The translations under genes and the position numbers were made by a program. Shown piece after piece: positions 1 to 7,659 of a stretch of 52,965 nt of DNA. The stretch is from the NCBI GenBank assembly GCA_938006875.1, contig CALLMJ010000072.1, positions 1 through 52,965 on the forward strand, given 5' to 3'. Within the stretch, counting starts at the first letter, position 1. Each line of letters begins with the position of its first letter. This stretch comes from an uncultured Bacteroidia bacterium. GTDB taxonomy: Bacteria > Bacteroidota > Bacteroidia > J057 > CALLMJ01. Below the pieces are notes generated by a model that was not told the origin of the DNA, made no database searches, and saw only the letters and a program-made list of their open reading frames with translations.

Positions 1-371
1 AATAATTCTTCTTTGGATTTTAATAGATAATTCAAATCAAAATCGGGTTCAGCAACAAAATGAAACCAATAATCATGCCCAATAAGCAAAAGGGTTGCTA
101 TAAAAGTTATCCATAAATAAGAAGCAAAAACTTTGCGAAAAGGGTAATAACCGGGATATTTTTTTTTTATAGTGTAAATAGCTAAAAAACCCACGGACAT
201 AAAAATGAAAAATATAGTTAAAATTAAAATAGCAGGAGACCACATTTTCCATATCCAACCTGACCGCAAAAATAATAAGTGAAAGCCAACGGAAATACTT
301 CCTAACAAAAAGCCCCACCAACTTAAATACCATAAAGGTACTTTTGCGGTTTCAAAACTCGTATTGTTCAT
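1..371 (-). CDS. DUF4199-like membrane protein, 3' end beyond window
   Basis: Partial gene running off the left edge. The frame starts at the ATG at 371 (MNNTSFETAKVPLWYLSWW) and stays open for 123 codons. Three hydrophobic segments are visible at about residues 17-34, 43-65 and 83-103. The stretch KKYPGYYPFRKVFASYL, followed by a membrane segment and an acidic region, resembles the DUF4199 family of small four-helix membrane proteins of Bacteroidota; that assignment is from memory. The start lies inside the last codons of the SDR gene upstream (20-base overlap), so translation is probably coupled. Function unknown. Confidence 0.7.
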   Translation of the reverse strand, partial: MNNTSFETAKVPLWYLSWWGFLLGSISVGFHLLFLRSGWIWKMWSPAILILTIFFIFMSVGFLAIYTIKKKYPGYYPFRKVFASYLWITFIATLLLIGHDYWFHFVAEPDFDLNYLLKSKEEL

Positions 372-1191
372 GAGGGAAAAACTGAATAAAATCAGTAGAT
401 TGATATTTTTCTAATTTTCTGTTCCAAACATCAATAGCGGGTTCCCCAAAAATCATATGAACGGGAAGTTTTTCTTTTTGAGAAGCACACAATAAAATAG
501 AAGCAATTTGTTCTGGATTACCGGGTTGTTTTCCATCGGCTTCTGACATATAGTCGTGAACTCTTTGGTTCAGTTCGTAGTAAGGAGAAGATTTATCTAA
601 TGTTTTTAGGTTTTCGGATTTTACTAATGAACGACCAGCCCAATCTGTTCTATAAGGGCCTGGTGCTACTGCAACTACTTTGATGCCAAATGGTTCTAAT
701 TCGTTGGCTAAAGCTTCTGATAAACCGGTAACTGCAAATTTACTAGCATTATAAATGGACATTCCTGCAATTCCACGTTTCCCAGCAATGGAGGATATAT
801 TAAAAATGTAACCATTTTTTTGTTTTCGCATGATGGGTAATACTTTTTGAGTGATTTCTACTAATCCCAAAAAGTTAGTATCCATTTGTTTACGAATGTC
901 TTCCATTTTAAGTTCTTCAAAAGCACCCTCTAATCCATAACCCGCATTATTCACTAAAACATCAATGCTACCAAATTTTTCTAGGATTTTTTGAATAGCT
1001 TCCTCAATTTGAGAACTTTCTATGACATCCAACGTAAGTTTAAGAAGATTTTCTGAAGGTATTAAATAATCTAAGGAATTGATATTTCTTGCAGTAGCTA
1101 CAACATTATGACCTGCTTCAAGAGCTTTTTGAGCAAAAGCTTTTCCAAGCCCAGTAGAACAGCCTGTAATGAACCAAACTTGTTTTTTCAT
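352..1191 (-). CDS. Short-chain dehydrogenase/reductase (SDR)
   Basis: 279-residue classical SDR oxidoreductase, presumably cytosolic and NAD(P)H dependent. The nucleotide-binding glycine motif TGCSTGLG is at residues 9-16, the NNAG structural motif near residue 81, and the catalytic YNASK near 150, preceded by the Ser of FNISSIAG. The post-catalytic PGP motif is also present. The substrate cannot be told from sequence. The -7 box of a good promoter ends only 4 bases before the ATG at 1191, which predicts an essentially leaderless mRNA. The last 20 bases overlap the DUF4199-like gene downstream. It is divergent from prfA. Confidence 0.92.
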   Translation of the reverse strand: MKKQVWFITGCSTGLGKAFAQKALEAGHNVVATARNINSLDYLIPSENLLKLTLDVIESSQIEEAIQKILEKFGSIDVLVNNAGYGLEGAFEELKMEDIRKQMDTNFLGLVEITQKVLPIMRKQKNGYIFNISSIAGKRGIAGMSIYNASKFAVTGLSEALANELEPFGIKVVAVAPGPYRTDWAGRSLVKSENLKTLDKSSPYYELNQRVHDYMSEADGKQPGNPEQIASILLCASQKEKLPVHMIFGEPAIDVWNRKLEKYQSTDFIQFFPHEQYEF

Positions 1192-1195
1192 GAAG

Positions 1196-1226
1196 CAAAA
1201 TTAGATAAGAGTTTACTTTTTGCAAA
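1196..1226 (-). promoter_or_regulatory. Promoter of the SDR gene
   Basis: Reading the minus strand, TTTG (1226-1223), 19 bases, then TAATTTTG (1203-1196). This matches the Bacteroidota primary sigma consensus TTTG-N(about 19)-TAnnTTTG. Only four bases separate the -7 box from the ATG at 1191. Confidence 0.75.
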
Positions 1227-1342
1227 AAGTTTTCAGAAATTATTGAATATTTATCATAAATGAATTTATTAAGGTTTGCAATAAAAATTGCAAGATTTTT
1301 TGTAGCCTAAAAATTTTCAAATATAGCAATTCATAAATTTTG

Positions 1343-1350
1343 TATCTTTG
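1343..1350 (+). promoter_or_regulatory. Promoter -7 element of prfA
   Basis: TATCTTTG fits the Bacteroidota -7 consensus TAnnTTTG and ends 14 bases before the prfA ATG. I see no convincing TTTG at the expected -33 distance, so only the -7 element is called. Confidence 0.55.
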
Positions 1351-1364
1351 CATAATAAATTGGT

Positions 1365-2441
1365 ATGTTAGATAAATTGAGTAACATAGAGGAAAGGTTT
1401 GAAGAGGTCAATAGAATGTTGGCTGATGTTGAGATTATGTCTAAACCTCAAGAAATGAAAAAGTTAGGTAAAGAATTAAAAGACTTAACCAAAATTGTTG
1501 AAGTTGGGCGAAAATATAAATCAACATTAAAAAATTTAGAATCAGCAAAACAAGTTTTAGCTGAAGAAACAGATGAAGAAATGCGAGAGTTAGCAAAAGA
1601 AGAAATAAATTCTTTAGAAGAATTAATTCCCAAATTAGAAGAAGATTTAAAACAACTTCTCATTCCTAAAGACCCTGAGGACTCAATGGACTGTATTTTA
1701 GAGATACGTGCTGGAACAGGTGGTGATGAAGCATGTTTATTTGCAAATGAACTTTTTAGAATGTATCAACGATACTGCGAACAAAAAAAATGGAAATTTG
1801 AAGTGAGTAGTGTTACAGAAGGTTCTTCTGGAGGTATCAAAGAAGCCATAGTTTTCATAGAAGGCGAAGACTGTTTTGGTTCCTTAAAATATGAATCTGG
1901 CGTTCATCGTGTTCAAAGAGTACCTCAAACAGAAGCCAATGGGCGTATTCACACTTCTGCTGCTACTGTTGCAGTTTTACCCGCTCCCGAAGAAATAGAA
2001 GTTGAATTAAATATGAATGATATTCATAAAGAGACTTTCTGTGCTTCTGGAAATGGCGGTCAATCCGTAAATACTACCTATTCTGCTGTTAGGCTTACCC
2101 ACATTCCAACAGGAATTGTAGTTTCTATGCAAGATGAACGTTCTCAAATTAAAAATTATGAAAAAGCTATTAAAATTCTAAAAGCAAGAATTTATGAAAT
2201 TGAAATGAACAAACGATTAGAAGCCACTTCTGCTTTAAGACGTTCTTTAGTTTCAACAGGAGACCGCTCTGCTAAAATTCGTACTTATAACTTTCCACAA
2301 AGTAGAGTAACTGACCATAGAATTGGATTGACTTTATATAATTTACCTGCTATCATGGACGGCAATATTCAAGAAATCATTGATGCTTTAAGAATTGCTG
2401 AAAATACAGAAAAATTAGCAGAAGGTGCTAAAACTGCTTAA
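1365..2441 (+). CDS. prfA: Peptide chain release factor 1
   Basis: 358 residues, the normal RF1 length. RF1 recognises UAA and UAG in the ribosomal A site and triggers peptide release. The GGQ peptidyl-hydrolysis motif is at residues 231-233. The tripeptide that reads the stop codon is P-Q-T at 187-189 within RVPQTEANGRIHTSA, which is the RF1 (PxT) form and not the SPF form of RF2. The N-terminal coiled-coil domain (about 1-105) is intact. A -7 promoter element ends 14 bases upstream. The BatB-like gene follows 18 bases after the stop and may be cotranscribed. No prmC methyltransferase gene is adjacent. Confidence 0.97.
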   Translation: MLDKLSNIEERFEEVNRMLADVEIMSKPQEMKKLGKELKDLTKIVEVGRKYKSTLKNLESAKQVLAEETDEEMRELAKEEINSLEELIPKLEEDLKQLLIPKDPEDSMDCILEIRAGTGGDEACLFANELFRMYQRYCEQKKWKFEVSSVTEGSSGGIKEAIVFIEGEDCFGSLKYESGVHRVQRVPQTEANGRIHTSAATVAVLPAPEEIEVELNMNDIHKETFCASGNGGQSVNTTYSAVRLTHIPTGIVVSMQDERSQIKNYEKAIKILKARIYEIEMNKRLEATSALRRSLVSTGDRSAKIRTYNFPQSRVTDHRIGLTLYNLPAIMDGNIQEIIDALRIAENTEKLAEGAKTA

Positions 2442-2459
2442 TTCTGAATATTTTTATTC

Positions 2460-3443
2460 ATGAAGTTTGTTTTTATTGACCATTTATGGTTTTTGCTATT
2501 TATTTTGCCTATATCTTTACTACTTTTGTTCTGGGTTTATAAACGTTCAAGTTTTATTATACCCTATTATTTTGACGTTAAAAAAATTCATTTCTTTCAG
2601 CCTCAATTAAAAGCTAATTTAAGAACCATTTCTTTGTTTTTTATTAGTTTTTCATTTTTAGGTCCTTATTTTGAAGGAGATAATCAATTAGTGCCAATAA
2701 TCAACAAAGAAATTATATTTTTATTAGATGTTTCTGCTTCTATGAATTGTGAAGATGTTCAACCTTCAAGATTAAAAAAAGCCAAAAAAGAAATTAAAAT
2801 GATGGTTCAAAGACTTCAAGGATGTAAAATGGGATTAATTGTTTTTACTTCATTTCCTTATGTTCAAAGCCCTTTAACCAACGACCCCAAGGCAATTGAG
2901 ATGTTTTTAGATTTATTAGAAACCAATCAGTTTGCTAATACTGGTACTGATTTTCGTAAGGCTTTATTGAAAGCCGCTGAAAGATTTACTCCTGATAGTT
3001 TATCCAATGAAGCCAGCAAATCTATCATTTTGATTAGTGATGGTGAAGATTTTGGAGAAAAATATACCTCCGTAATTGAACGTTTAAAACAACTTAATAT
3101 CAAAGTTTATTGCGTAGGAGTTGGAACGCATCAAGGAAGTAAAATTCCTAAGACCGAAGGGGGGTTTTTCCTTAATAATAATGGGGAAATAGCCATTTCA
3201 CGGCTTAAAAATCAGTCTTTAAAGTCTATTTCCAAAAAATTTGAAACCCCTTATTACGAACTTCAAACTATAAACGATCATTTAGATGCTTTATCGGAAC
3301 AATTGGAAAAAGAAAAATTTACGGTTCTTGGTGTTGAAGAACAAATTAAAGAAGCAAATTTTTATCAGTGGTTTTTATTTTCTGGTTTTATTTTATTGTT
3401 GATTTCTAATATTTGGATACCTATAAAAAAAGAAGGAAAATAA
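2460..3443 (+). CDS. BatB-like VWA-domain membrane protein
   Basis: 327 residues. N-terminal membrane segments at about 8-27 and 54-70, then a von Willebrand A domain (about 85-270), and a C-terminal membrane helix near 303-320. The metal-ion-dependent adhesion site is intact: DVSAS near residue 90, a Thr in the TGT loop near 160 and Asp in ISDGED near 194. This layout matches BatA/BatB of the Bacteroidota aerotolerance operon and related VWA proteins that often accompany MoxR ATPases. Here it stands alone behind prfA, with no MoxR, BatA or TPR partner in the window. Function is inferred only by family. Confidence 0.8.
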   Translation: MKFVFIDHLWFLLFILPISLLLLFWVYKRSSFIIPYYFDVKKIHFFQPQLKANLRTISLFFISFSFLGPYFEGDNQLVPIINKEIIFLLDVSASMNCEDVQPSRLKKAKKEIKMMVQRLQGCKMGLIVFTSFPYVQSPLTNDPKAIEMFLDLLETNQFANTGTDFRKALLKAAERFTPDSLSNEASKSIILISDGEDFGEKYTSVIERLKQLNIKVYCVGVGTHQGSKIPKTEGGFFLNNNGEIAISRLKNQSLKSISKKFETPYYELQTINDHLDALSEQLEKEKFTVLGVEEQIKEANFYQWFLFSGFILLLISNIWIPIKKEGK

Positions 3444-3499
3444 ATAGGATTTCAGTAAGAGTTTAAAATATAAAAAACAATAACCTGATTTATTTTAAG

Positions 3500-3573
3500 T
3501 GGTCCCACAAGGGCTCGAACCTTGGACCTACTGATTATGAGTCAGTTGCTCTAACCACCTGAGCTATGGGACC
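3500..3573 (-). tRNA. tRNA with CAT anticodon (Met, or Ile2)
   Basis: 74-nt cloverleaf on the minus strand. The acceptor stem is GGTCCCA/TGGGACC with discriminator A. The anticodon stem ACTGA/TCAGT encloses the loop CTCATAA, giving anticodon CAT. The T arm carries GGTTCGAGCC. CCA is not encoded. The loop fits elongator Met or the lysidine-modified Ile2 tRNA, and sequence alone does not settle which. It is not the initiator on stem features that I can judge. A strong promoter lies just upstream. Confidence 0.93.
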
Positions 3574-3588
3574 TTAAATTTGAGACTG

Positions 3589-3619
3589 CAAAATTAAATA
3601 TTTTTTTTGAAGCTACAAA
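3589..3619 (-). promoter_or_regulatory. Promoter of the tRNA(CAT) gene
   Basis: On the minus strand TTTG (3619-3616), 19 bases, TAATTTTG (3596-3589), then 15 bases to the first tRNA base. This is a near-perfect Bacteroidota consensus. Confidence 0.8.
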
Positions 3620-3625
3620 TTTTTT

Positions 3626-4072
3626 TTATTTTTTTATGATATAAGTTTTTTTTCCTTTGCTGTTTGTGATTTCTTGTATAAATACTTTTACAACAGACTC
3701 AGAACTAGAATTTTGGGTAAATGTATTAATTAAGGGTCTTACTTTATATCCATAAGCTTCTCTATAAGTTTTATCAACAGAAGGTATAAAAATATCCTCA
3801 TCTTCATAATCAGAAGGAGTAATATCTGCAGTTTTTACTACCCACAAATTAGTACATTTAGAGCGTCTAGCGTATTGTTCTTTTGCAAAAAGTAATGCTA
3901 ACTCTGCACTTGGAGCATGAACACATCCAACATGAACATGTTGCTCTCCTCTACTTCTTTGATGAAATACTTCATAAGTTTGCCACTGATCAAGTTCTTG
4001 TGCTTCTTCAAAACCTTCATTATATTCTTTTGGCAAATTCAATCGATTGACTCTTGGATCTAAAAACTTCAT
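3626..4072 (-). CDS. paaB: Phenylacetyl-CoA 1,2-epoxidase subunit PaaB
   Basis: 148 residues. The family signature is clear in residues 32-80: WQTYEVFHQ, HVHVGCVHAPSAELALLFAKEQYARR, then NLWVVKTADI. PaaB is a small subunit of the PaaABCE multicomponent monooxygenase that epoxidises the ring of phenylacetyl-CoA; it is thought to link the PaaAC catalytic core to the reductase. The ATG overlaps the stop of the unknown gene upstream by four bases (ATGA), so translation is coupled. The C-terminal 45 residues (Ser/Lys-rich) run past the usual short PaaB. PaaC, PaaD and PaaE are not in the window; the next gene downstream is a tRNA on the same strand. Confidence 0.9.
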   Translation of the reverse strand: MKFLDPRVNRLNLPKEYNEGFEEAQELDQWQTYEVFHQRSRGEQHVHVGCVHAPSAELALLFAKEQYARRSKCTNLWVVKTADITPSDYEDEDIFIPSVDKTYREAYGYKVRPLINTFTQNSSSESVVKVFIQEITNSKGKKTYIIKK

Positions 4073-5088
4073 TTTAGGGTAATTTTTGATTGCAAATATA
4101 ATAAAACCCCTGATAACTTTTCCAATTCTTGAGGATTTTTTATTAATTTCAATTTTTCTAATATTAAAATCTTTACATTTTGTGGTAAATTTTCATATTC
4201 AAAATTCAAAGTATAGTTCTGATTTTGATAACTGATAGGGACTAATACTTTAGATTGTTTTAAAAAATTTAGGATTTGCATCGGATCACTTTTTAACCAT
4301 TCATTTTTTAATTGATCAAACCATAAAATATTATTAAAATTAGACTTTTTTAATGTAAACCAAAGCAATCCTAATTTATCTACATAACTTTGAACTGATA
4401 ATTCTGAAGGATTAATTCTAGAAGCCTGATTAAAAGGAAGATTTTCATAAACATCATTCTCTAAAAATATTTTTTTATTGAAACTTAAAGTTGCATTAAA
4501 ATAATAGAAATCCGTTTCTCTATCTTTCAGAATTGTATAAACAGAAAGCTCTTGACCCAGCAAAGAATACATAGTTTCAACCCATTTCTTGAGTTTATTT
4601 ATTGTAAATTTTTCATCAAGGTATATCCATTTATTAGATTTAGTATCCCAAAAAACATCAATCTTTAAAACTCCATTAATTTGTTTGATATACTTTTTTA
4701 CAAGAGTATCTTGATTTAATTTTTGGGCAGAATACAAGCCATATTTTAATAATAACAAAAAAGTATCTTGGTTATGAATATGAATATTGTTGTCATCAAT
4801 AGTTTTTATAATGGATTCATAATTTTCTTGAAGTAAATAGTTTTGAATGATTTTTATAAGATATTGAGATTGGTTGATGTTATTTTCATAAAGTTTTTTC
4901 CAAATTCGTAATGCATTGGGATAATCTTTATTATATTCTAAGCTATTAGCGTGGTTATTCAAATAATGAAAACGTGTTTCCGTTTTTTGAAAAAAAATGA
5001 GAAACACATTAAAAATAAAAAAAATAAAAGTCCCAAAGAAATAAAACACTTTCCATTGATTGATGGTAGATTCTTTGGGGCTTTTCAT
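4069..5088 (-). CDS. Unknown membrane-anchored helical-repeat protein within the paaA-paaB unit
   Basis: 339 residues, not recognised. One membrane segment at about 12-35 (WKVFYFFGTFIFFIFNVFLIFF) is followed by a largely helical region (about 40-145). Spaced aromatic/Leu/Ala positions in NSLEYNKDYPNALRIWKKLY and the next two helices look TPR-like. The C-terminal 190 residues show no motif known to me. It begins 14 bases after paaA stops and overlaps the paaB start by four bases, so it is almost certainly made together with the epoxidase subunits. A membrane anchor or assembly role for the monooxygenase is possible, but the placement could be accidental. The codon usage looks like its neighbours. 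Confidence 0.8.
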   Translation of the reverse strand: MKSPKESTINQWKVFYFFGTFIFFIFNVFLIFFQKTETRFHYLNNHANSLEYNKDYPNALRIWKKLYENNINQSQYLIKIIQNYLLQENYESIIKTIDDNNIHIHNQDTFLLLLKYGLYSAQKLNQDTLVKKYIKQINGVLKIDVFWDTKSNKWIYLDEKFTINKLKKWVETMYSLLGQELSVYTILKDRETDFYYFNATLSFNKKIFLENDVYENLPFNQASRINPSELSVQSYVDKLGLLWFTLKKSNFNNILWFDQLKNEWLKSDPMQILNFLKQSKVLVPISYQNQNYTLNFEYENLPQNVKILILEKLKLIKNPQELEKLSGVLLYLQSKITLK

Positions 5089-5102
5089 AAATAATTTTAT
5101 TA

Positions 5103-6089
5103 TTATGCTAATGGAGTTACGTACTTTTCAGTGGGTGATAAAAGAGCTTTTCTGACCCATCTTCCTTTTTCTTCTGCTACTCTTCTTACGGCTAATCTTT
5201 CTTTATTACAAGGACCATCACCATTGATTACTCTCATAAACTCATCCCAGTCGGGCTCTGTATATTCCCAAACACCATTACTATTTTTTTTCAAATTGGG
5301 ATCTGGAATAACGAGTTCTAACTCCCAGATTTTGGGGACATACATATTCAAAAATTCTTGACGCATAGCATCATTTGAAGCCATTTTTACTTGCCATTTC
5401 ATTAATATTTCAGAATGAACAGAAGCTTTATCAGGAGGTCCAAAAAAGTGCATAATTGGAGTCCACCATCTATTTAAAGCTTCTTGAACCATTTGCCTTT
5501 GTGTTGGAGTACCTGTTGCTAAATGTACTACATTGTCGTATCCATATTTTAAATGAAAAGATTCTTCGTAACATATTCTTTCTAATGCTCTACAATAAGG
5601 ACCATAAGAACCTTTTGCATTTGTAACCTGATTAATAATTGCACCTGCATCAATTAACCATGCAATTATAGCAGAATCCGCCCAAGTTACTGCAGGATAA
5701 TTGAATACATTAGAATATTTGGATTTCCCAGAAATTAAGTCGTTTATCATTTCTTCTCTGGATTTACCTAATGTCTCCGCAGCAGAGTAGAGCAATTGGG
5801 CATGACCCACTTCATCTTGAACTTTAGCCAATAAAGCTAATTTTCTTTTAAAACCGGGTGCACGGGTTATCCAAGTACCTTCTGGTAAAGCACCAATTAT
5901 TTCTGAATGAGCGTGCTGCTCTATCATTCTGATTAACTGCCTTCTATATTCATAGGGCATCCAATCCATTGGCTCAATTTTTTCGCCTCTTTCTATTCTA
6001 GCTTCAAATTCTGCAAGCTTTTTAGGGTCTTCTTCATGGTATTTTTTTCCATGATTGTCATATTCTACTATACTTAAACTTCCATACAT
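5103..6089 (-). CDS. paaA: Phenylacetyl-CoA 1,2-epoxidase catalytic subunit PaaA
   Basis: 328 residues, close to the usual PaaA length. PaaA is the diiron oxygenase subunit that epoxidises phenylacetyl-CoA. Ferritin-like metal-ligand motifs are intact: the Glu at 63 in HAHSE, E93xxH96 in QDEVGHAQ, and E176xxH179 in [10 protein letters not shown]. The region [18 protein letters not shown] is typical of PaaA. First gene of a tight three-gene unit with the unknown membrane protein and paaB. A -7-like TATTTTTG on the minus strand (6113-6106) ends 16 bases before the ATG, but no clear -33 box is seen. The partner subunit PaaC must be encoded elsewhere. Confidence 0.95.
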   Translation of the reverse strand: MYGSLSIVEYDNHGKKYHEEDPKKLAEFEARIERGEKIEPMDWMPYEYRRQLIRMIEQHAHSEIIGALPEGTWITRAPGFKRKLALLAKVQDEVGHAQLLYSAAETLGKSREEMINDLISGKSKYSNVFNYPAVTWADSAIIAWLIDAGAIINQVTNAKGSYGPYCRALERICYEESFHLKYGYDNVVHLATGTPTQRQMVQEALNRWWTPIMHFFGPPDKASVHSEILMKWQVKMASNDAMRQEFLNMYVPKIWELELVIPDPNLKKNSNGVWEYTEPDWDEFMRVINGDGPCNKERLAVRRVAEEKGRWVRKALLSPTEKYVTPLA

Positions 6090-6184
6090 AGATTTAAGAT
6101 TTTTACAAAAATACTAACAATTTTCATTTCTAAAAAGTTTTTTCTAAAAAATCAAATTTTTTTTATGGTTCATTGATAATTTTT

Positions 6185-6347
6185 AGGGCATGCTCTTATG
6201 CTAAGGCTACAGGGTCGGGCTCCAATGTTTTCATTGAGCTTGCCGAAGTGGGCTTAGCTATCCTTCGGCAAGCTCAATGTATCACAATCCTTTTGCTACT
6301 TTTTTCAAAAACACCAAAAGGCAGTATATCCTTCGCATCCTTAACGC
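6185..6347. repeat. Composite palindromic repeat (REP-like)
   Basis: A run of nested inverted repeats with no coding content. It opens with GGGCATGC and GGGTCGGGCT (6212-6221). Next is a perfect 17-bp inverted repeat, CATTGAGCTTGCCGAAG at 6232-6248 against its complement at 6263-6279, with a 14-base loop. A second hairpin pairs CCTTTTG (6289-6295) with CAAAAGG (6315-6321). It ends with TATATCCTTCGCATCCTTAACGC up to 6347. Palindromic intergenic repeats with GGGTCGGGCT and TTGAGCTTGNCGAA cores are, from memory, common in Bacteroidota genomes. The element abuts a truncated gene. No transposase of the RAYT type is in the window. Confidence 0.7.
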
Positions 6348-6350
6348 TTA

Positions 6351-6680
6351 TCAAAAGCCTTGCTTATCCTCTCTTATCCTTAATAATTCTTGATAAATAT
6401 CTTCCAACTTTTCTTGCTTTAAACGTCTCAATACAAAATCTACATTAGATTGATTGACAAAGTTTTCTGTTATAGAAATTCCATTTTTCAAATTTATCAC
6501 TTGATGTGCCCAACCACTGGGCGTAAAAACCAAATCTCCGGGATATTGAACACAAGTATAAGGATGTGCATTTTTTAATAAAGGAAATTTTTCATAATCA
6601 GGATAAAAAGCATCTACTTTTAAATCATAAAGAAACTCAAAATCTACAGGAGAAAAAAATATCCAAATTTTACAACCTGA
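6351..6680 (-). pseudogene. Remnant of a JmjC/cupin_8-type dioxygenase gene
   Basis: Reading the minus strand directly after the pyrE stop, an open frame of 109 codons without a start encodes the C-terminal half of a JmjC/cupin-like protein. It begins at GCKIWIFFSPVDFEF, which matches the G-x-K-x-W-x-L-F-P strand of the family, and continues through HPYTCVQYPGDLVFTPSGWAHQVINL to ENFVN. The distal metal-binding His (in SGWAHQ) is kept. The N-terminal half with the first His and the acidic ligand is missing, because an in-frame stop (6681-6683) and then pyrE coding sequence lie upstream. The only internal ATG (6533) would give 60 residues. I take it as a 5'-deleted pseudogene; its 3' end touches the REP-like element. 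Confidence 0.75.
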
Positions 6681-6685
6681 TTAAA

Positions 6686-7324
6686 TTATTGATTTTTTTG
6701 GGGATTTTGAATCCAATGAAATAACCAATTTTTATCTTCCTCAGAAAAATTTCCATTCTGAATTAATGTTTGAAAATCTGTTAAAGAAGAAAAAGGGATT
6801 TGATGATTTTGAAAATGTAATTGAGCCTGAGGGAAACCATATTGAAAAATACTCATAAGATATTGAATTTGAGCACCTTTTTCTTGTAAAGCTAAGCAAG
6901 CACTCAAACTACTTCCGCCAGTAGAAATTAAATCTTCAATGACAACAACTTTTGCATTATCTGGCAAATAACCTTCAATTTGGTTACCTAAACCATGTTT
7001 TTTAGGTTCAGAACGTACATAAACAAATGGTAAATTAAAAATTTCAGCAACTAATATTCCCCATGCTATACCACCTGTTGCGACTCCAGCTATACAATTA
7101 AAATCTAGGTTGAAAGATTTTAAGCTTTCACAAAAAGCTTCAACTATTAATCTTCTTTCTTTGGGATAAGATAACATTTTTCGATTATCACAATAAATAG
7201 GTGATAGTATTCCTGAACTCCAACGAAATAACTGCTTAGTGTTGATTTTTACAGCTTCTTTTTCTATTAATAATTCACTAATTTTTTTTTGATTTTCGTT
7301 TACCTTTTGATTTTCGTTTACCAT
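6686..7324 (-). CDS. pyrE: Orotate phosphoribosyltransferase
   Basis: 212 residues from the ATG at 7324. It joins orotate to PRPP to make OMP in pyrimidine synthesis. The PRPP-binding motif VVVIEDLISTGGSS lies near residues 119-132, and the FRWSSGILSPIYCDNR substrate segment near 34-49. A GTG six bases further upstream is open but lies on the -7-like box TATTTTTG (7337-7330), so the ATG is preferred; the mRNA would then be nearly leaderless. Odd feature: residues 2-13 are a perfect duplication of VNENQK, from an 18-bp tandem repeat at 7287-7322. The downstream neighbour is a pseudogene remnant. Confidence 0.94.
   Translation of the reverse strand: MVNENQKVNENQKKISELLIEKEAVKINTKQLFRWSSGILSPIYCDNRKMLSYPKERRLIVEAFCESLKSFNLDFNCIAGVATGGIAWGILVAEIFNLPFVYVRSEPKKHGLGNQIEGYLPDNAKVVVIEDLISTGGSSLSACLALQEKGAQIQYLMSIFQYGFPQAQLHFQNHQIPFSSLTDFQTLIQNGNFSEEDKNWLFHWIQNPQKNQ
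7287..7322 (-). repeat. 18-bp tandem duplication at the pyrE 5' end
   Basis: Two identical adjacent 18-base units (7287-7304 and 7305-7322) encode VNENQK twice right after the initiator Met of PyrE. The insertion is in frame and only lengthens the N-terminal tail. Confidence 0.9.
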
Positions 7325-7337
7325 AGCCACAAAAATA

Positions 7338-7610
7338 AATAAATAATGAATGAAAAAAGAAGCCTTTAATTTATATCAAAGAAAGTTTTTATAAGGCAAA
7401 GATTTAATCATTTCACCAAAAGCTAATATTTTTTCTCCTTGAAACTTTTTTCAAATTTTACGGTAATTTCTACCATTTTTATTATCAATTTTGATTTATA
7501 AATTAATACCGTTAATACCTGATTTTAAAGAAGATGACACCGTTTGCAAAAGGAAAAGTTACTATCTTTAAGAAACTAACTCTGTAAAAATATGGATTTT
7601 TGTTTACCAT
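7338..7610. other. Intergenic stretch between pyrE and thiolase
   Basis: Divergent intergenic region of about 335 bases in all, from 7325 to 7659. Apart from the pyrE -7-like box (7330-7337) and the thiolase promoter (7611-7642) I see no gene, RNA or clear repeat in it. Confidence 0.5.
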
Positions 7611-7642
7611 TTTGGAATTTTGATAATATTATTGTATTTTTG
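7611..7642 (+). promoter_or_regulatory. Promoter of the thiolase gene
   Basis: TTTG (7611-7614), 20 bases, TATTTTTG (7635-7642). It matches the Bacteroidota consensus and ends 17 bases before the thiolase ATG. Confidence 0.75.
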
Positions 7643-7659
7643 CAACAATTTTTATAAAA

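Noticed and set aside
73-333. Minus-strand ORF of 86 codons
   Set aside because: It is a shadow of the DUF4199-like membrane gene, which reads in another frame from 371 to the left edge and has better composition.
6173-6448. Plus-strand ORF of 91 codons
   Set aside because: It runs through the palindromic repeat and the antisense of the JmjC fragment; no RBS, no family-like sequence.
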